Shown: positions 1 through 10,682 of the stretch, piece after piece
How positions within the stretch are numbered: position 1 is the stretch's first letter
Layout of the letters: each line of letters begins with the position of its first letter
Assembly: GCA_002049455.2 (NCBI GenBank)
Contig: KV918859.1
Span: forward strand, 1 to 64,000
Direction: 5' to 3'
DNA: 64,000 nt
Origin: Porphyra umbilicalis
Lineage: Eukaryota; Rhodophyta; Bangiophyceae; Bangiales; Bangiaceae
The notes under the pieces: generated by a model
Seen by the model: the letters and a program-made list of their open reading frames with translations, nothing else
Told to the model about the DNA's origin: nothing
Databases searched by the model: none
Translations under genes and position numbers: made by a program

Positions 1-1242
1 TCACTGTCAAGACTGGTAAGCAACAGGTCGAACCGTGTGTCTCAGCCATCCATTCAGCCGGATAAAAAGAATTGACCAATGGGCAGTTGACCCAGACCCT
101 GTCTCGGCTTTGACCACATGGGCCAAAATTGGACAAAACAGCAATGCACGGTTTGTCCGGGGGCGTTTTTTTCCCCCCTCACAGGACAGCGAGTTGCCAA
201 AATAGAGTCATAACAGCTCTCGATGGTGTGGCCAGGCCGCATCGAATCCAGGCTTCCGCGGGACCTTTGCCCAGGCGAGACGATGCCAACCGCCGGCGCT
301 GCCGCACCGGCACCGCCGGCGCGCGCGTCGCGCGGCGGCGCGCGGCGGCGTGCGGCGGGAGCTGCAGCGACAGCGGCAGCGGCGCAGGCGCGCCGCCGCC
401 GCCCGTCACGGACCGGCCGTGGCGCCCCCGTCGCCGCCACCGTAGGCAGTAGTGACTACTGCCTACCGTCCACTACGCTCTGCGCGCGCGCCGGCGGGCG
501 GCGGCGCACCCCCCACGGGCGGGGGGATGATGGATGGCCGACGCATCGGTCGGTCCCCCCCCCCCCCCCCCCCCCCCCCCCACCCTGTGGCGGTGCGCCC
601 ACGCCGCCCCCGCCGCCCCGCCGCCACGCTGGCGTGACGCCGCGTGGCGCCCCCCCGCGCCGCCACGTGCGCGGCGGGCGCGCCGCCGCACGTCGGCGGC
701 GGCGGGGGCCCCATGCGTTTTCCGCCGCGCGCGCGCCGCCCGCCGGCGCGCGCCCCGGGGGCCCGGCCGCGCACGCACGGCCCGGCGCGCCGCCGCGCGC
801 CGCCGCGCGCGGGTGGCGCGCCGGCACCGCGGGGGCGAAGGGGCACCCGCCGGGCGGGGGGGCGTGCCCCCCACCGCGACGCTGCGTGCGTGCGGGGGGG
901 GGGGGGGGGGGGGGGGGCGGGTGGGGGGTTAAGGGGCCCTGCCTCGCGCCTCCTCCCCACCCTCCCACTGCCCGGCCGCAGCGCCCCGCGGCCGTGCCGG
1001 CTGCGGCCGGTGGGGCGGTGGTGGCCGCTGACGGTGGGGGGCGGCGGCGGCCGCGGGGGCGCGACGCCCACCGGGCGGCGCGCCGCGGCCGCCACTGCCT
1101 AGAAGACGCGGACGCGGGGGCGCCGCCGCCCCACCGCCTGGCGGCGCGGTGCCTTGCGCAGCCGCCGCTGCCGTCGGCCCGGCGTTTCCGCTGCCGCCGG
1201 TCCGCCTCCCCCCGCTCCCTGCCGCGGTCTGCGTCGACGGCC
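1..1242. other. GC-rich upstream region with long homopolymers
   Basis: No gene can be supported here. The stretch holds a run of 27 C at 555-581 and a run of 24 G at 894-917, in extremely GC-rich sequence. An open frame in phase with the downstream hydrolase extends leftward to about 223, but it reads as Pro/Arg/Ala low-complexity and passes through both homopolymers, so I take it as chance read-through. Confidence 0.6.
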
Positions 1243-2031
1243 ATGGGTGCCCGCGGACGACGCACCGGCGCCGTCGCAGTGTGTGGGGTACTGCTGCAGG
1301 CGGTCGCCATCGCGGCCGCCGCCGCCGCCGCATCCGCCCAGGGGGCTGAACCGGCCCGTGGCGGGTACGCCTACCCCCGCGGGTGCCCCCCGCCGCCACC
1401 CCCCGTACCGTCCGAGCGGGGGCCGCTCGCAGACGGGCCCGCCCTCGCCGCCCTCCTCGCCGGCAACTACACGGTCGCCGGTGGGGGGGCCATCCCGGGC
1501 ATTCCGCCCGACCTGTCGCTGGCGTGTGGGGACACCCTGCCGGGGACGGACCACACGGTGGTGTGCGGGGCGGGGTGGCCGCTCGGTGGTGTTGTCCTCA
1601 CACCCCCGGCGCGCGGCGGCGGCGGCGGCGGCGGGGACCGTCGTGGCCGCCCCACCGCCTCGGTCGTCTTTCTCCACGGCCTCGTCGGGCGGCCGCAGCT
1701 CTACCTCCTCGCCCTATCCGCGTTGGTGCAGTCGGACCCGACGTGGTGGGCGACGGTCCGCCTCGTCGTGCCCGTCGCACCCGCGTACAAGACCTTTTTG
1801 GTGCCCCTCGTCAATGAGACGTTCCACCCCGCCCCGGGCTACGCCTGGTACGACCCGTCGGGCACCGACGCGGTGCGGCGGGCGGCGGGGGGGGCGGACG
1901 TGCCGGCGGCCGAGGCGCTCCGCCGGGCAGGCGCGTCGGGGGTGGCCGAGGACGTGGCGGGCATGGCCGCCACCGCCGCCCGCGTCGACGCCATTGTCTG
2001 TGGGGAGGTTGCGGCGGTCGGCGGCGGCGGA

Positions 2032-2066
<35 letters not shown>

Positions 2067-2478
2067 CTGTCGCCGCAGCTGCGAGTCCCCCCGCCCCGCC
2101 CCCATCGTCCTCGTCGGCCACGTGCGCGGCGGCACGGCCGCGCTGGCGGTCGGGCTGCTCGGCGGCGCGCCGCTCGCTGGCATTGTGTCGCTGTGGGGGA
2201 GCGCGCCGTTGCTCCCCTACGCCACCCGCCACGGCCCGTCGGCGCTCAGCGCCGCGCCGGCGCACTACCGCGGGGGGGTGGTGGCGGCCGCCGGCACGGG
2301 GGGAGACCCCGCCGCGCCCGCCGACGCGGTGCTCGCCGCCGCCGCCTGGGGCGACTGGTACGGCCGGCGGAGGGTGCGGGCCGTCGACCTCGGCGCCACG
2401 TCCGAGGCGACGGTGCTGCTGGCGCCACCGTTTGTGACACAGGTCATGGGGTTGATCAAGGAGGTGCTGGGAGCATAA
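1243..2478 (+). CDS. Secreted alpha/beta-hydrolase-fold protein, nucleophile lost (copy 1)
   Basis: A 411-residue protein of the carboxylesterase/acyl-protein-thioesterase type. The ATG at 1243 is chosen because a signal peptide (basic start, then an Ala/Val-rich core ending near ASAQG) follows directly. Next come a Cys/Pro-rich segment (GYAYPRGCPPPPPP), the oxyanion motif VVFLHG, a Trp-containing strand (DPTWWATVRLVVPVAP), a run of about 16 glycines encoded by a GGC tract near 2020-2064, and the nucleophile elbow. In active family members the elbow is GFSQGG; here it is GHVRGG, so the serine is a valine. The C-terminal part (VDLGATSEATVLLAPP) has no histidine where the family's catalytic His lies, although a GGDP acid-like site remains. 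Seen: fold motifs and missing residues. Inferred: a secreted non-catalytic binding or structural protein. An inverted paralogue lies at 9465-10682. Both genes point toward the peptidase gene between them. Confidence 0.8.
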
Positions 2479-3123
2479 GCGGGGGGTTGGAGGGGAGTGG
2501 TGCTTTGTGGGGAGTCCCGATTCGCGGGAGGAGTCGACCCCAGAGAGCAATGTGATGGAGTGTGGCGCTCGTGCCTGCCAGCAGCGCGCGCAGGATTGAT
2601 ATGGAAAGAGCTTTTCGCAAGAAGCTGCCTTGTGCGCGACCGCGCGCCCGCCGCCGTCGGCGGTGGACGCCAGGCAACCACCGCCCCACGGTGTCGGGCA
2701 GTACAAAGGCAGGTGCGTTTGCCGAAGCGCGCTGGTGTACACCGACTGTTGGAGGATCGTCGCCACGCCCCTTCCACTGGCATGCGTTCTGGAAGCCGCG
2801 CCTATGCCCCTTACTCGATCTTGACTGTCCGCAGCAGCTCGAAAACCGCACTGCCGCCGCTGCCGCTCCTGTGGGTGGCGCCCACGCGTTGTCTCTTGCC
2901 ACCCCACCCCACCGCACGGTGCCCGACGCCGTACGCTCAGCGGCACTCGCCATTGGCCAACATGTGACGTGTCCTGCTGAAGCGTGTCGCTGCACGCCCC
3001 CCGTTTGGTCCTGCTGGCGCTGCCAGCTGTGAAGAGTGTCCAGGAATGAAGCGCCGCACGAGATTGTGTGGTGAAAATGACATCCCCAGAGCACGAGAGC
3101 GGTGCGTTCTCGGCGTCGCAACG
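2479..3123. other. Spacer between convergent genes
   Basis: This lies between the 3' ends of hydrolase copy 1 and the peptidase gene. Base composition is more balanced than in the neighbouring genes. I see no ORF with coding character and no repeat. Confidence 0.5.
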
Positions 3124-6100
3124 TCACGGCGCTGGCTGACGGCCAACGACTCTGCGCGTGGCCCCTGCGGCCAACACAGCAGCGGGTTCCTCATCCACCC
3201 TTGCCGCCGAATCCACGCCGCCACCAGGCTCCATGCCCGCATCCACCCTTGCCGCCGTCCCCGCGCCGCCACGCGGCTCGATGCCGGCCTCCATCGCTGC
3301 TCCCGACTCCATGCCACGCCTTCTCTCACATGGCCACAGTGCGTCGCGGAGCACGCCGAGCGCCTGCGCCTCAAACGCCATCTGCGCCGACGCCCCGCGC
3401 AGGCCGTGGCGCTCGCCGGGGAAGAGCAGCACTTGCACACCACGCACGTGGGCGGCCGTGAGGGCGTCCAGCAGCGCACCCGTATGCGCCGGAGCCACGT
3501 TTTCGTCCCCGAGGCAATGGACCAGAAGTAAAGACCGGGAGCGGGGGGGCTCGAGGGCGGGGGGAGACGGTGACCGACTGGGCGATCTGCCAGGACTTGT
3601 CGCACCTGCGGCAGATGAAGAGGTCGATCCAGCGCCCGTCTCCAATCCCCCGCCCATCACCACATCCAATGGGGGAGTAGCCGCAGCGGCCTCAGCCGCG
3701 AGATGCTCGCCATGGGCGGCCACCACACCCAACACCGACGAGCGGTCGTACCGCCCACCGTCTGCTGCCGGATCTCCCAAGTGCCGCTCCGTGTACGCGC
3801 TGTCGTACAGCCGCCAGTCGACAACCGGCGCACCAGCCACGGCCACAGCCACCCGTGCGGAAGAGGCGTACAAGACGCGGAGCGCGAGGAAGCCGCCGTA
3901 GCTCCAGCCGACCACCCCGACGCGCGACGCGTCGACTGCCGGAACGCCATGGCAGACATTACACCCATCCAACCCGTGAACACTGCCATCCTCGGTAGCC
4001 GTCGAGGTTGAAGCGGCAGCTGCCGCCACCGCGTCGACGCCCGCCAGCTGGTCGGCGGCCTCCACCCCCCCAAAGCCCGCCCGCAGTGCGGCGGCCTCCC
4101 ACGCCCGCCCGCGGCGGCCACTGCCCCGCCCGTCGACGACCAGCGCGGCAATGCCGAGCGCCGGCAGCACCGCCCGCCCGACAGCAGACGTCAGCTCGTG
4201 GGAGGCGCTGACCAGCTGCACCCGTGGGCCGCCGTACGGCAGCAGCACTACGGGTGGTGGCGGCGGCGGCGGTCCCCCCGGGGGCGGCGGGGGCGGCAGG
4301 TAGAGCGCGCCGTAGAGGGTGTCGGGGGTCGTGGAAGGGGCCACTGGTGGCCGCGTAAACGAAAAGAGGCGAGGCGGATGGAGGGGCCACGGCGGCAATG
4401 CCGAAGGGTGCACCGGCGGGCAAACGAGGGCGGCCAGGGGTCTCGCCCGTGGGGGTTCTCCCGGCGACGCGGGCGGCCACACGGCGTAGACGACGGTAGC
4501 GGGGGGGACGTGAGCGACGAGGCGGTGGCGGCGACAAGGGCCGGGCTAACGTCGGGAGCGGCCGCAATGTACCCAGCTGGGGGGGCGGCGGCAGGGGGAG
4601 AGCTCCACACCACCGCGCCGCTGACCACACGGCCAGGAGGCGTCACGCGCGTGATTGGCGGGGGTACAGTTGCAGCCGCTCCGGGCGGTGGTTGCGGGAA
4701 GGCCGGTAGCACCGTCGCATATACGTGCCGCTCCAACACCGAGTCACGGGTGCCCGTGAAGAGCACCAGCCCAGACGCCGCATCGACATGCAACACAGCC
4801 TCGACCACCCAGTCGCCAGCAGTCACGGCAACGATGTCCGGCGCGGTGGCCTTGCCGGCCACCTCGCTACCGTCAACCTCCATGCCGCCAATGGTGCCGC
4901 CACTCACGCCCGCATCGTCGTCGCCATCGTCCTCATCGGGCGGGGGCACCCCCCCCACGGACCGCAGGTACAGGTGGGAGAACCCCGACGCCTCGGACGT
5001 GTAGGCAATGACCAGCGCCCCTGGGGCGCGGCGGTCGCGGAAGAGGAAGCGGACGCCCTCAGACACGTTGACCCACAGCCCCCCCCAGCCGCGCTCCAGG
5101 AGCGTCACCGAAACGCCGTCACTGTCGACGGCCCCACCGGCAGCCGCGTGTGTCGCATCGGCGGGACTGTCGTCTGCTGGGCCTGCCCCTTTGCCCGGCG
5201 GCAAGACGGCGGTGACCCCCCGTACCGTCACGAGCACCAGCCAGAGCAGCCGCTGCGGGCGGTCGAGGATGGTGGCCCACCAGCGCACCCCCCCACCGAG
5301 GGCAGGGGGCACCCACCCGGCGCGCACAATGTACTCGGCAGACGGAATGTAGGCGGCCATGCCGGCGGCAACGGGCGACGGGTGCCACACAACCGCCTGG
5401 GCGGTGCGGACGGGCGCTGGGCCAGGAGACCGCCGCGGCAGAGGCGGCAAGCGGGGGGGTGCTGGCGGTGACCACAGCGGCCGAGGGGGTCGGCCAAAGG
5501 GGGAGGGTGGGGGGGGAGCCCCGCCGGCAGTGGCCCCCGGCCGGGCGCCCCCCCCAAACGCCCCACCCCTGTCCGTGGCACCGCCCACGTGCGCCCCGGC
5601 GCGGGGAGGTGGCCACGGCGGCGGCGGTGGCGTCGTGTCTGCCGCGCCGCCGCTCACACCCCCCCGCCCGCACCCCCCCGACGGGCAGCCACCCGCCGCC
5701 CAGGCAGCGACCGCCGCCGGCCCCGCTGCGGCCAGCGGGGGCGGCGGAAAACGGGTGACCCGCGGGTGGGTAACCGCGTTGGCCGCCCCGGCCACCGGGT
5801 ACCGCACGCCGGGGGGGGTGTCGAGGGTCCCCACCCGCCGGCTGTCGACGAGGAAGTAGAGGAGGAGGTAGTCGCCGCCGTCAGGGGGGGGTCGGCCCCG
5901 CTGCCGCCGCCGCTGCCGCCGCCGCGACCACCACCGTCGTCGGCGGCGGTGCCGCCGGCCGCCGGCGGCACGTCTGCGTCGGCCCCCACGGGCGTGGCAC
6001 CGTCCCCAACGACGCGGAATGGGGACAGCCAAAACCCCGCCGGCCGCTCAAACTCCTCGGCCATCACATACTCGGCGGCGCCCGCAGTGACGAGGCGTTC

Positions 6101-7874
6101 GACCCCCCCCACGTCCGCGCCGACCCCCCCCGGGAGCCGAGGCAGTCACAGCCGGCCGACCCCCCGCCGCCCGGCAGGCGGCACGCGCACGCGCCGCAGG
6201 CGGCGCAGCCGCCTGAAAAGGTTAGCTGCCGCTCCCCGCCACCGCCCGCCACCCACACGTCGGCGGAGCGGAGAAAGGCGACCACGGCGCCGTCGGCGGC
6301 AACCGCCAGGTGCTCATACCCGCCGGCGGAAGCGGCCGCGCCGCTGCCACCCGCGGCCGCACCGCCGCCGCTGCCACCGCCTCTACCGCCGCTGCCGTCA
6401 CCACCACCCCGTGCGGGGCCGCCGCCAATGCCGGCGGCGAGTCCCGCCAGCCCCGCGTGGAGGCCGGCGGGAAGGTTGCCGGGAAAGCCGGCCGGGAAAC
6501 CGGCGGGAAAGCCACCCGGAAACCCAGACGGGAAGCCCACAGGAAAGCCGCTTGGGAATCCCGCGGGGAACCCCGTGGGGAAGCCAGCCGGAAAGCCCGC
6601 GGGAAAGCCACTGGGAAAACCGGTAGGAAAGCCCGTCGGAAAGCCACTGGGGAAGCCGCTCGGGAAGCCGGTCGGCAGCCCCGCCGGCCACCCCGCCGGG
6701 AATCCCTCTCGCATCGCCTCGACAGCCGCGGTCATGCCCGCTACCGGGTCGGCACGCCACACCGGGTCGGCGCGCCACGCGGCGAGCGCCGCCAGCGCCG
6801 CCGCAGCCGCGGCCGGCGTCGGGCTGCGGGAGGCAGCGGCAGCAGCGGCGGCAGCCGCCGCTGCTGCCGCCAGCGTCGTGGAAGTGGGCAACGACGACAG
6901 CTGCGGCAGCGGCGGCATGGGTGGCATGTGCGGGAATGGTGGCAGGGGGGGGAATGCAGGGAAGGGCGGGCGCCCACCGCCCGTGCCACCAGTGTAATAA
7001 AAGGGCACCGCGCTGACGCGGAGGGGCGGGGCGGGGGGTCGAGGCGGCGGCGGGGGGGGGGGCGATACCCCGTGGACGGCGCCGGGGTGGACGCCATCGC
7101 CGCTGAAAGCGGCGGCACGCTGGGCGACGGAGGGGGAGTGGGGGGCGGCCGCGGGGGCGGCGGTGGCGATGTCGGCGCCGGTCGCGGCGATGGCGGCGGA
7201 GGCGGCTGTGAAGGCGGCGGCGCAGGCGGCGGTGGCGGCGGCACACCCCCCACGGCGACGTTAAACGGCACTGGTGGAGTGATTCCGCTATCAGACCCTG
7301 GTCGCAACTCGGCGACCAGGAGCTCTTCAGGCACCGGCTGCAGCAGCAGTCGCTGCGGAGCTGGCCCCGACATCGGCGGGTAGAGCGTATAGACGCTGGT
7401 GCGGCCGACGGGCAGGCGCCGCCATTGTAAAATCGGAGGTGGAGGGGCGCCTGTAGGAGGTGGGGGCGGGGCGGCGGGGACCGCCACAGAATACAGGTAT
7501 GTGGGCGACCGCTGAGGGCCATCACTGACGGTCTGCGAAAAGGGCACCAAAAGGAGAAGGGGGGCACACGATTAGGGAACACGTCCACAACGAGGTAGCA
7601 GGGACACAGCCAGACGCCGGGGGCGTCGACACCCTTCGGTCACAAGCAACGTCAGTACATGAAGGACGCAAGCCTTGCTCCTCAGGCACAGGACCACACG
7701 CGCCACAGAGCTCCACGCATGGCACCGCTCCAACCCATTCACAACCCGACACGGGCCCAGACAAACACAATTGGCAGAGGCACATGACGTACCGCGAGGA
7801 AGAGCAGCTGCCGCCCGTCCGAGGTGAAGGCCAAGTCGTGTGGCACGTTCACGCCGGAGAGTGCCCGTCGCGCC
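3124..7874 (-). CDS. Dipeptidyl peptidase 8/9-like serine peptidase (S9B)
   Basis: A post-proline dipeptidyl aminopeptidase of the DPP IV family; the closest pattern is cytosolic DPP8/9. In order, minus strand: 7874-7793 encodes PHDLAFTSDGRQLLFLA. An intron at 7792-7533 has a GTACGT donor and TTTTCGCAG acceptor. SDGPQRSPTYLYSV follows, then an inserted low-complexity domain, then propeller strands (VVAFLRSADVWV, ERQLTF). The dipeptide-anchoring double-Glu motif AEEFERPAGFW is at about 6070, then RYPVAGAANA, then ARAGW-like RAGWVPP. The catalytic domain has LLPYGGPRVQLV, the nucleophile GWSYGGF (about 3890), AGAPVVDWRLYDSAYTERHL, the Asp in LGDENV and the His in GERHGLR. The triad is complete. 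The tail adds a Met/Glu/Gly/Arg-rich repeat absent from DPP8. Reading requires frame changes at about 7052-7062, 6110-6140, 5886-5893 and 4501-4507, each in a G/C homopolymer. These are more likely sequence errors than introns or decay. The first exon is uncertain. There is no signal peptide or membrane anchor, as in DPP8/9. Confidence 0.85.
6471..6715 (-). repeat. 12-bp minisatellite inside the peptidase propeller
   Basis: About twenty tandem 12-bp units of the form GGGAAGCCNNNN (plus strand). On the coding minus strand they read Gly-Phe-Pro-X, in frame with the propeller strand VVAFLRSADVWV that follows. In DPP8 the equivalent gap is about 30 residues; here the inserted Pro/Ala/GFPX region is over 200. 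The plus strand is also open across the tract (Gly-Lys-Pro-X), but the conserved peptidase frame shows which strand is used. Confidence 0.8.
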
Positions 7875-8660
7875 CTGCGCCAAGTGCATGCAGATAGGCG
7901 AGATACGAGGCCAGGCAAGCAGTTATGGGAATGGACCGCCACCGTGCACCATGCAAGCGTGGCAAATGTCAGGACCACATACGCACGGCTGGTGCTAGAC
8001 AGCACGCAAGCACCGCTCATGGCTGGGCGACCGGCCGGCTTCCCATCAGTCCACCAAAGAGGCGACCGGGCGCCGCCACTACCCACCAGCACGGGAGGCC
8101 ACCCACCAACCTAGGCACCTTCTGACGTGGTCCGCCCCACAAAACGCACCGCACGAGGTGCGTCGCGACCTCCTCATCGTTGAGGGCGGACAGCGCCGGG
8201 GTCGGTCCGGGGTCGCCCATCTACACGGCGTCATGTGGCACCGTCCGACCACGCGCGCAGGCCGCAAGCAAGTGCACAGCAGGCGGAAGAAGGATAAAGA
8301 CACAACGTCAAAACCCCCAAGGAGGGGGGAAGCGGCAGCGGAGAACAGCAAGACCGGTCGGTCCCGACAGCGGGGGGGAAGAGACAGTCCCAGCTGCCGC
8401 CGGGATGGGCGCGACGGCCGCCGCGTGTGGGCGGGCCAGCGCCAGGGTGGCGAGACCGCTCTCAGCATCGACGAGCAATGACAGCCAGGCGGCGCGATGC
8501 GCTGACGTGGCGGCGAGCGAGAAGCGGTAGGGGGTTGGCGCGCGGCGGTCGTAGCTCTCGGGCGATGGGAAGCACGGGATTTGACCATGCCGAGCAGCCA
8601 GCACTTCGTGCGGGGCCGCTCGCAAGGAGGGCTCTGTGGAACCAGCAATAAAGTGAGCCC
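7875..8660 (-). other. Probable 5' intron/exon region of the peptidase gene
   Basis: Upstream of the first conserved peptidase exon. A candidate N-terminal exon lies at about 8308-8625 (minus), reading ESYDRRAPTPYRFSLAA then AHRAAWLSLLVDAES. The codon bias and composition resemble the peptidase, but the N-terminus of this family is poorly conserved, so I cannot prove it. The rest looks intronic. Confidence 0.3.
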
Positions 8661-9112
8661 CCTACCAACCACAGGAGCGCTAGCCCGGTGATGTCGTGCC
8701 CCGGTTGGCCAGAGGACATGGGAAATACGGGGGACTCTTTGACTCAATCGACATGTCAGGGGTTGTCGTGAAGCTTTTTTTTTTGGTTTTTGGACGATAT
8801 TGAGAGAAATAACAGCCTCGGCCAATGAGCGAGACAGTGAAATGACATGCACCAACCACAAAACTTTCCCGACATGTCCTATTTTCGTCGAGTCTACCAA
8901 AAATCGCCGATGCGGCAAAAACTGGATGCACAGTTGTCCTGAATCGCTGCCTCAGCCAATATGTCGTGTAGAATACAGTGATTTTCCGCTATGAGGTTAG
9001 GGGTGATTGAACAAGGCCCTGGCACATTGTAATACTTACTATTTTGGGAGTCAAACTAGTGGATTTGGGTGCTCGGGGATGGCCAAGTACGTTCAAATTT
9101 GGGGCGCGGTTT

Positions 9113-9189
9113 GGGTGCATCGGAGGGGTCCTCACAGCCGACACGCCCATGTGGGCGTGTCGGCTGTGACGGACCCCTCCGATGCACCC
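9113..9189. repeat. Near-perfect 77-bp inverted repeat (hairpin)
   Basis: Two arms of about 38 bp meet with almost no loop at about 9150. The left arm starts GGGTGCATCGGAGGGGTCC and ends ACACGCCCA; the right arm starts TGGGCGTGT and ends CCCCTCCGATGCACCC. The only disturbance is about one unpaired base. As RNA this would be a very stable stem. No gene lies within 250 bp. Confidence 0.9.
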
Positions 9190-9239
9190 ATCGATGGCCA
9201 TCGGGGCGCCCGACGTTGTGCGGCAGTGATTGGTGGCCC

Positions 9240-9273
9240 CAGGTGGCCACCTGCGCACCACCGGTGGTGCGCA
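9240..9273. repeat. Two overlapping perfect palindromes
   Basis: CAGGTGGCCACCTG (9240-9253) overlaps a 22-bp perfect palindrome at 9252-9273 centred on CACCACCGGTGGTG and closed by TGCG/CGCA. They lie 50 bp from the 77-bp hairpin and about 190 bp beyond the 3' end of hydrolase copy 2. Confidence 0.9.
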
Positions 9274-9464
9274 GCCGCCAGAAGGCGGCAGGCAGGCGGC
9301 GGTGAGCAGCGCGTCTCCTGGTGTAGGCTGCTTGTCTTGGAATGCCTACTTCCCCTGCGGACGGGCACGAGCTTCACGCCACGCCACCCCGCTTGTTACC
9401 CATATCGGCGCCCCCAAGGAAGCGGTCCCCCCCACTCCCCCCCCCTCCCCCCCCTCCCCACCCC

Positions 9465-10682
9465 TCACGCTCCCAGCACCCCCTTGATCGCGTCCATGAC
9501 CTTCTTCTGAAGAGCCGGCAGGGCCAACACCGTCGCCGCCTCAGAGTTCACGCCAAAGTCGACTGCGCGCACCCCGCGGGGGCCGTACAGCTGCGTCCAC
9601 ATGGCGGCGGCAAGGCGTGCGTCGGCGAGCGCGGCGGGGTCCCCTCCTGTGCTGGCGGCCGCCACCACCGCACGGAAGCACGTCGGCGCCGCGCTGAGCG
9701 CGGAAACCCCGTGGCGGGCGGCGTACGGGAGCAGCGGCGTGCTCCCCCACAGCGACACAATGCCGGCGAGCGGCGCGCCGCCGAGCAGCCCGACCGCCAA
9801 CGCCGCCGTGCCGCCACGCACGTGGCCAAGAAGGACGATGGGAGGGGGGGACTCACAGTTGCGGCAACCGTCGCCGCCGCCGCAGCGGCTGCTTCCGACC
9901 GCCGCGGCCTCCCCACAGACAATGGCGTCGATGCGGGCGGCGGAGGCGGCCATGCCCGCCACGTCCTCGGCCACCCCCGACGCGCCCGCCCGACGGAGCG
10001 CCTCGGCGGTCGGCACGTCCGCCCCGCCCGCCGTCCGACGCACTGCGTCGGTGCCCGATGGGTCGTGCCAGGCGTAGCGTAGGCCGGGGTGGAAGGTTTC
10101 ATCGACGAGGGGCACCAAAAAGTCCTTGTAAACCGGCGCGACGGGCACGACAAGGCGGACCGTCGCCCACCAAGTCGGGTCGGACTGGATTAACCCCGAC
10201 AGGGCGAGGAGGTAGAGCTGCGGCCGCCCGATAACACCGTGAAGAAAGACAATCGAGGCGGTGGGGCGGCCACGACGGCCACCGCCGCCGCCGCCGCCGC
10301 GCGCCGGAGGCTCGAGGATGAGGCCACCGAGCGGCCACCCCGGCCCGCAAACAATCGTGTGGTCCGTCCCCGGAAGAGTGTTCCCACACGCCAGCGACAG
10401 GTTGGGCGGAATGCCCGGGATGGCTTCCCCACCGGGGACCGTGTAGCTGCCAGCCAGCAGGGTGGAGAGGGCGGGCCTGTCGGCGATCGGCCCCCGCTCC
10501 GAGATCACCGGCGGGGGGGGGGGAGGGCACCCACGGGGGTAGGCGTACCCGCCACGCGCAGCGTCGGTCGCGGTCGCCGACGCGTCGGCGGTGGCGGCGG
10601 CGGCGGCGACGGCGACCACCACCGCCGCCGTCAGCACGACGACGCGGGCGGCGGCGCCGCTCGTCGACAGGACGGCGGCCAT
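9465..10682 (-). CDS. Secreted alpha/beta-hydrolase-fold protein, nucleophile lost (copy 2)
   Basis: A 405-residue paralogue of the protein at 1243-2478, alignable along its whole length. The ATG at 10682 is chosen because a signal peptide (MAAVLSTSGAAARVVVLTA, then an Ala-rich core) follows it. The same landmarks occur: GYAYPRGCPPPPPP, SIVFLHGVIG, DPTWWATVRLVVPVAP. The elbow is again GHVRGG (Val for Ser), and the C-terminus (VDFGVNSEAATVLALP) again lacks the catalytic His. The poly-Gly tract of copy 1 is here only a short SSRCGGGDGCRNCES segment. Because both copies lost the same residues yet stay open, the loss predates the duplication and the protein is probably under selection for a non-enzymatic role (inference). 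It faces the peptidase gene, mirror-image to copy 1. Confidence 0.8.
   Translation of the reverse strand: MAAVLSTSGAAARVVVLTAAVVVAVAAAAATADASATATDAARGGYAYPRGCPPPPPPVISERGPIADRPALSTLLAGSYTVPGGEAIPGIPPNLSLACGNTLPGTDHTIVCGPGWPLGGLILEPPARGGGGGGGRRGRPTASIVFLHGVIGRPQLYLLALSGLIQSDPTWWATVRLVVPVAPVYKDFLVPLVDETFHPGLRYAWHDPSGTDAVRRTAGGADVPTAEALRRAGASGVAEDVAGMAASAARIDAIVCGEAAAVGSSRCGGGDGCRNCESPPPIVLLGHVRGGTAALAVGLLGGAPLAGIVSLWGSTPLLPYAARHGVSALSAAPTCFRAVVAAASTGGDPAALADARLAAAMWTQLYGPRGVRAVDFGVNSEAATVLALPALQKKVMDAIKGVLGA

Larger units (their letters stand above)
8661..9464. other. Intergenic region with large palindromes
   Basis: No coding ORF. The region is AT-richer at 8740-9060, including a T9 tract at 8777, and carries the palindromes listed separately at 9113-9189 and 9240-9273. 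Confidence 0.5.

Noticed and set aside
223..1242. N-terminal extension of hydrolase copy 1
   Set aside because: The frame is open but low-complexity, crosses C27 and G24 runs, is absent from copy 2, and would bury the signal peptide.
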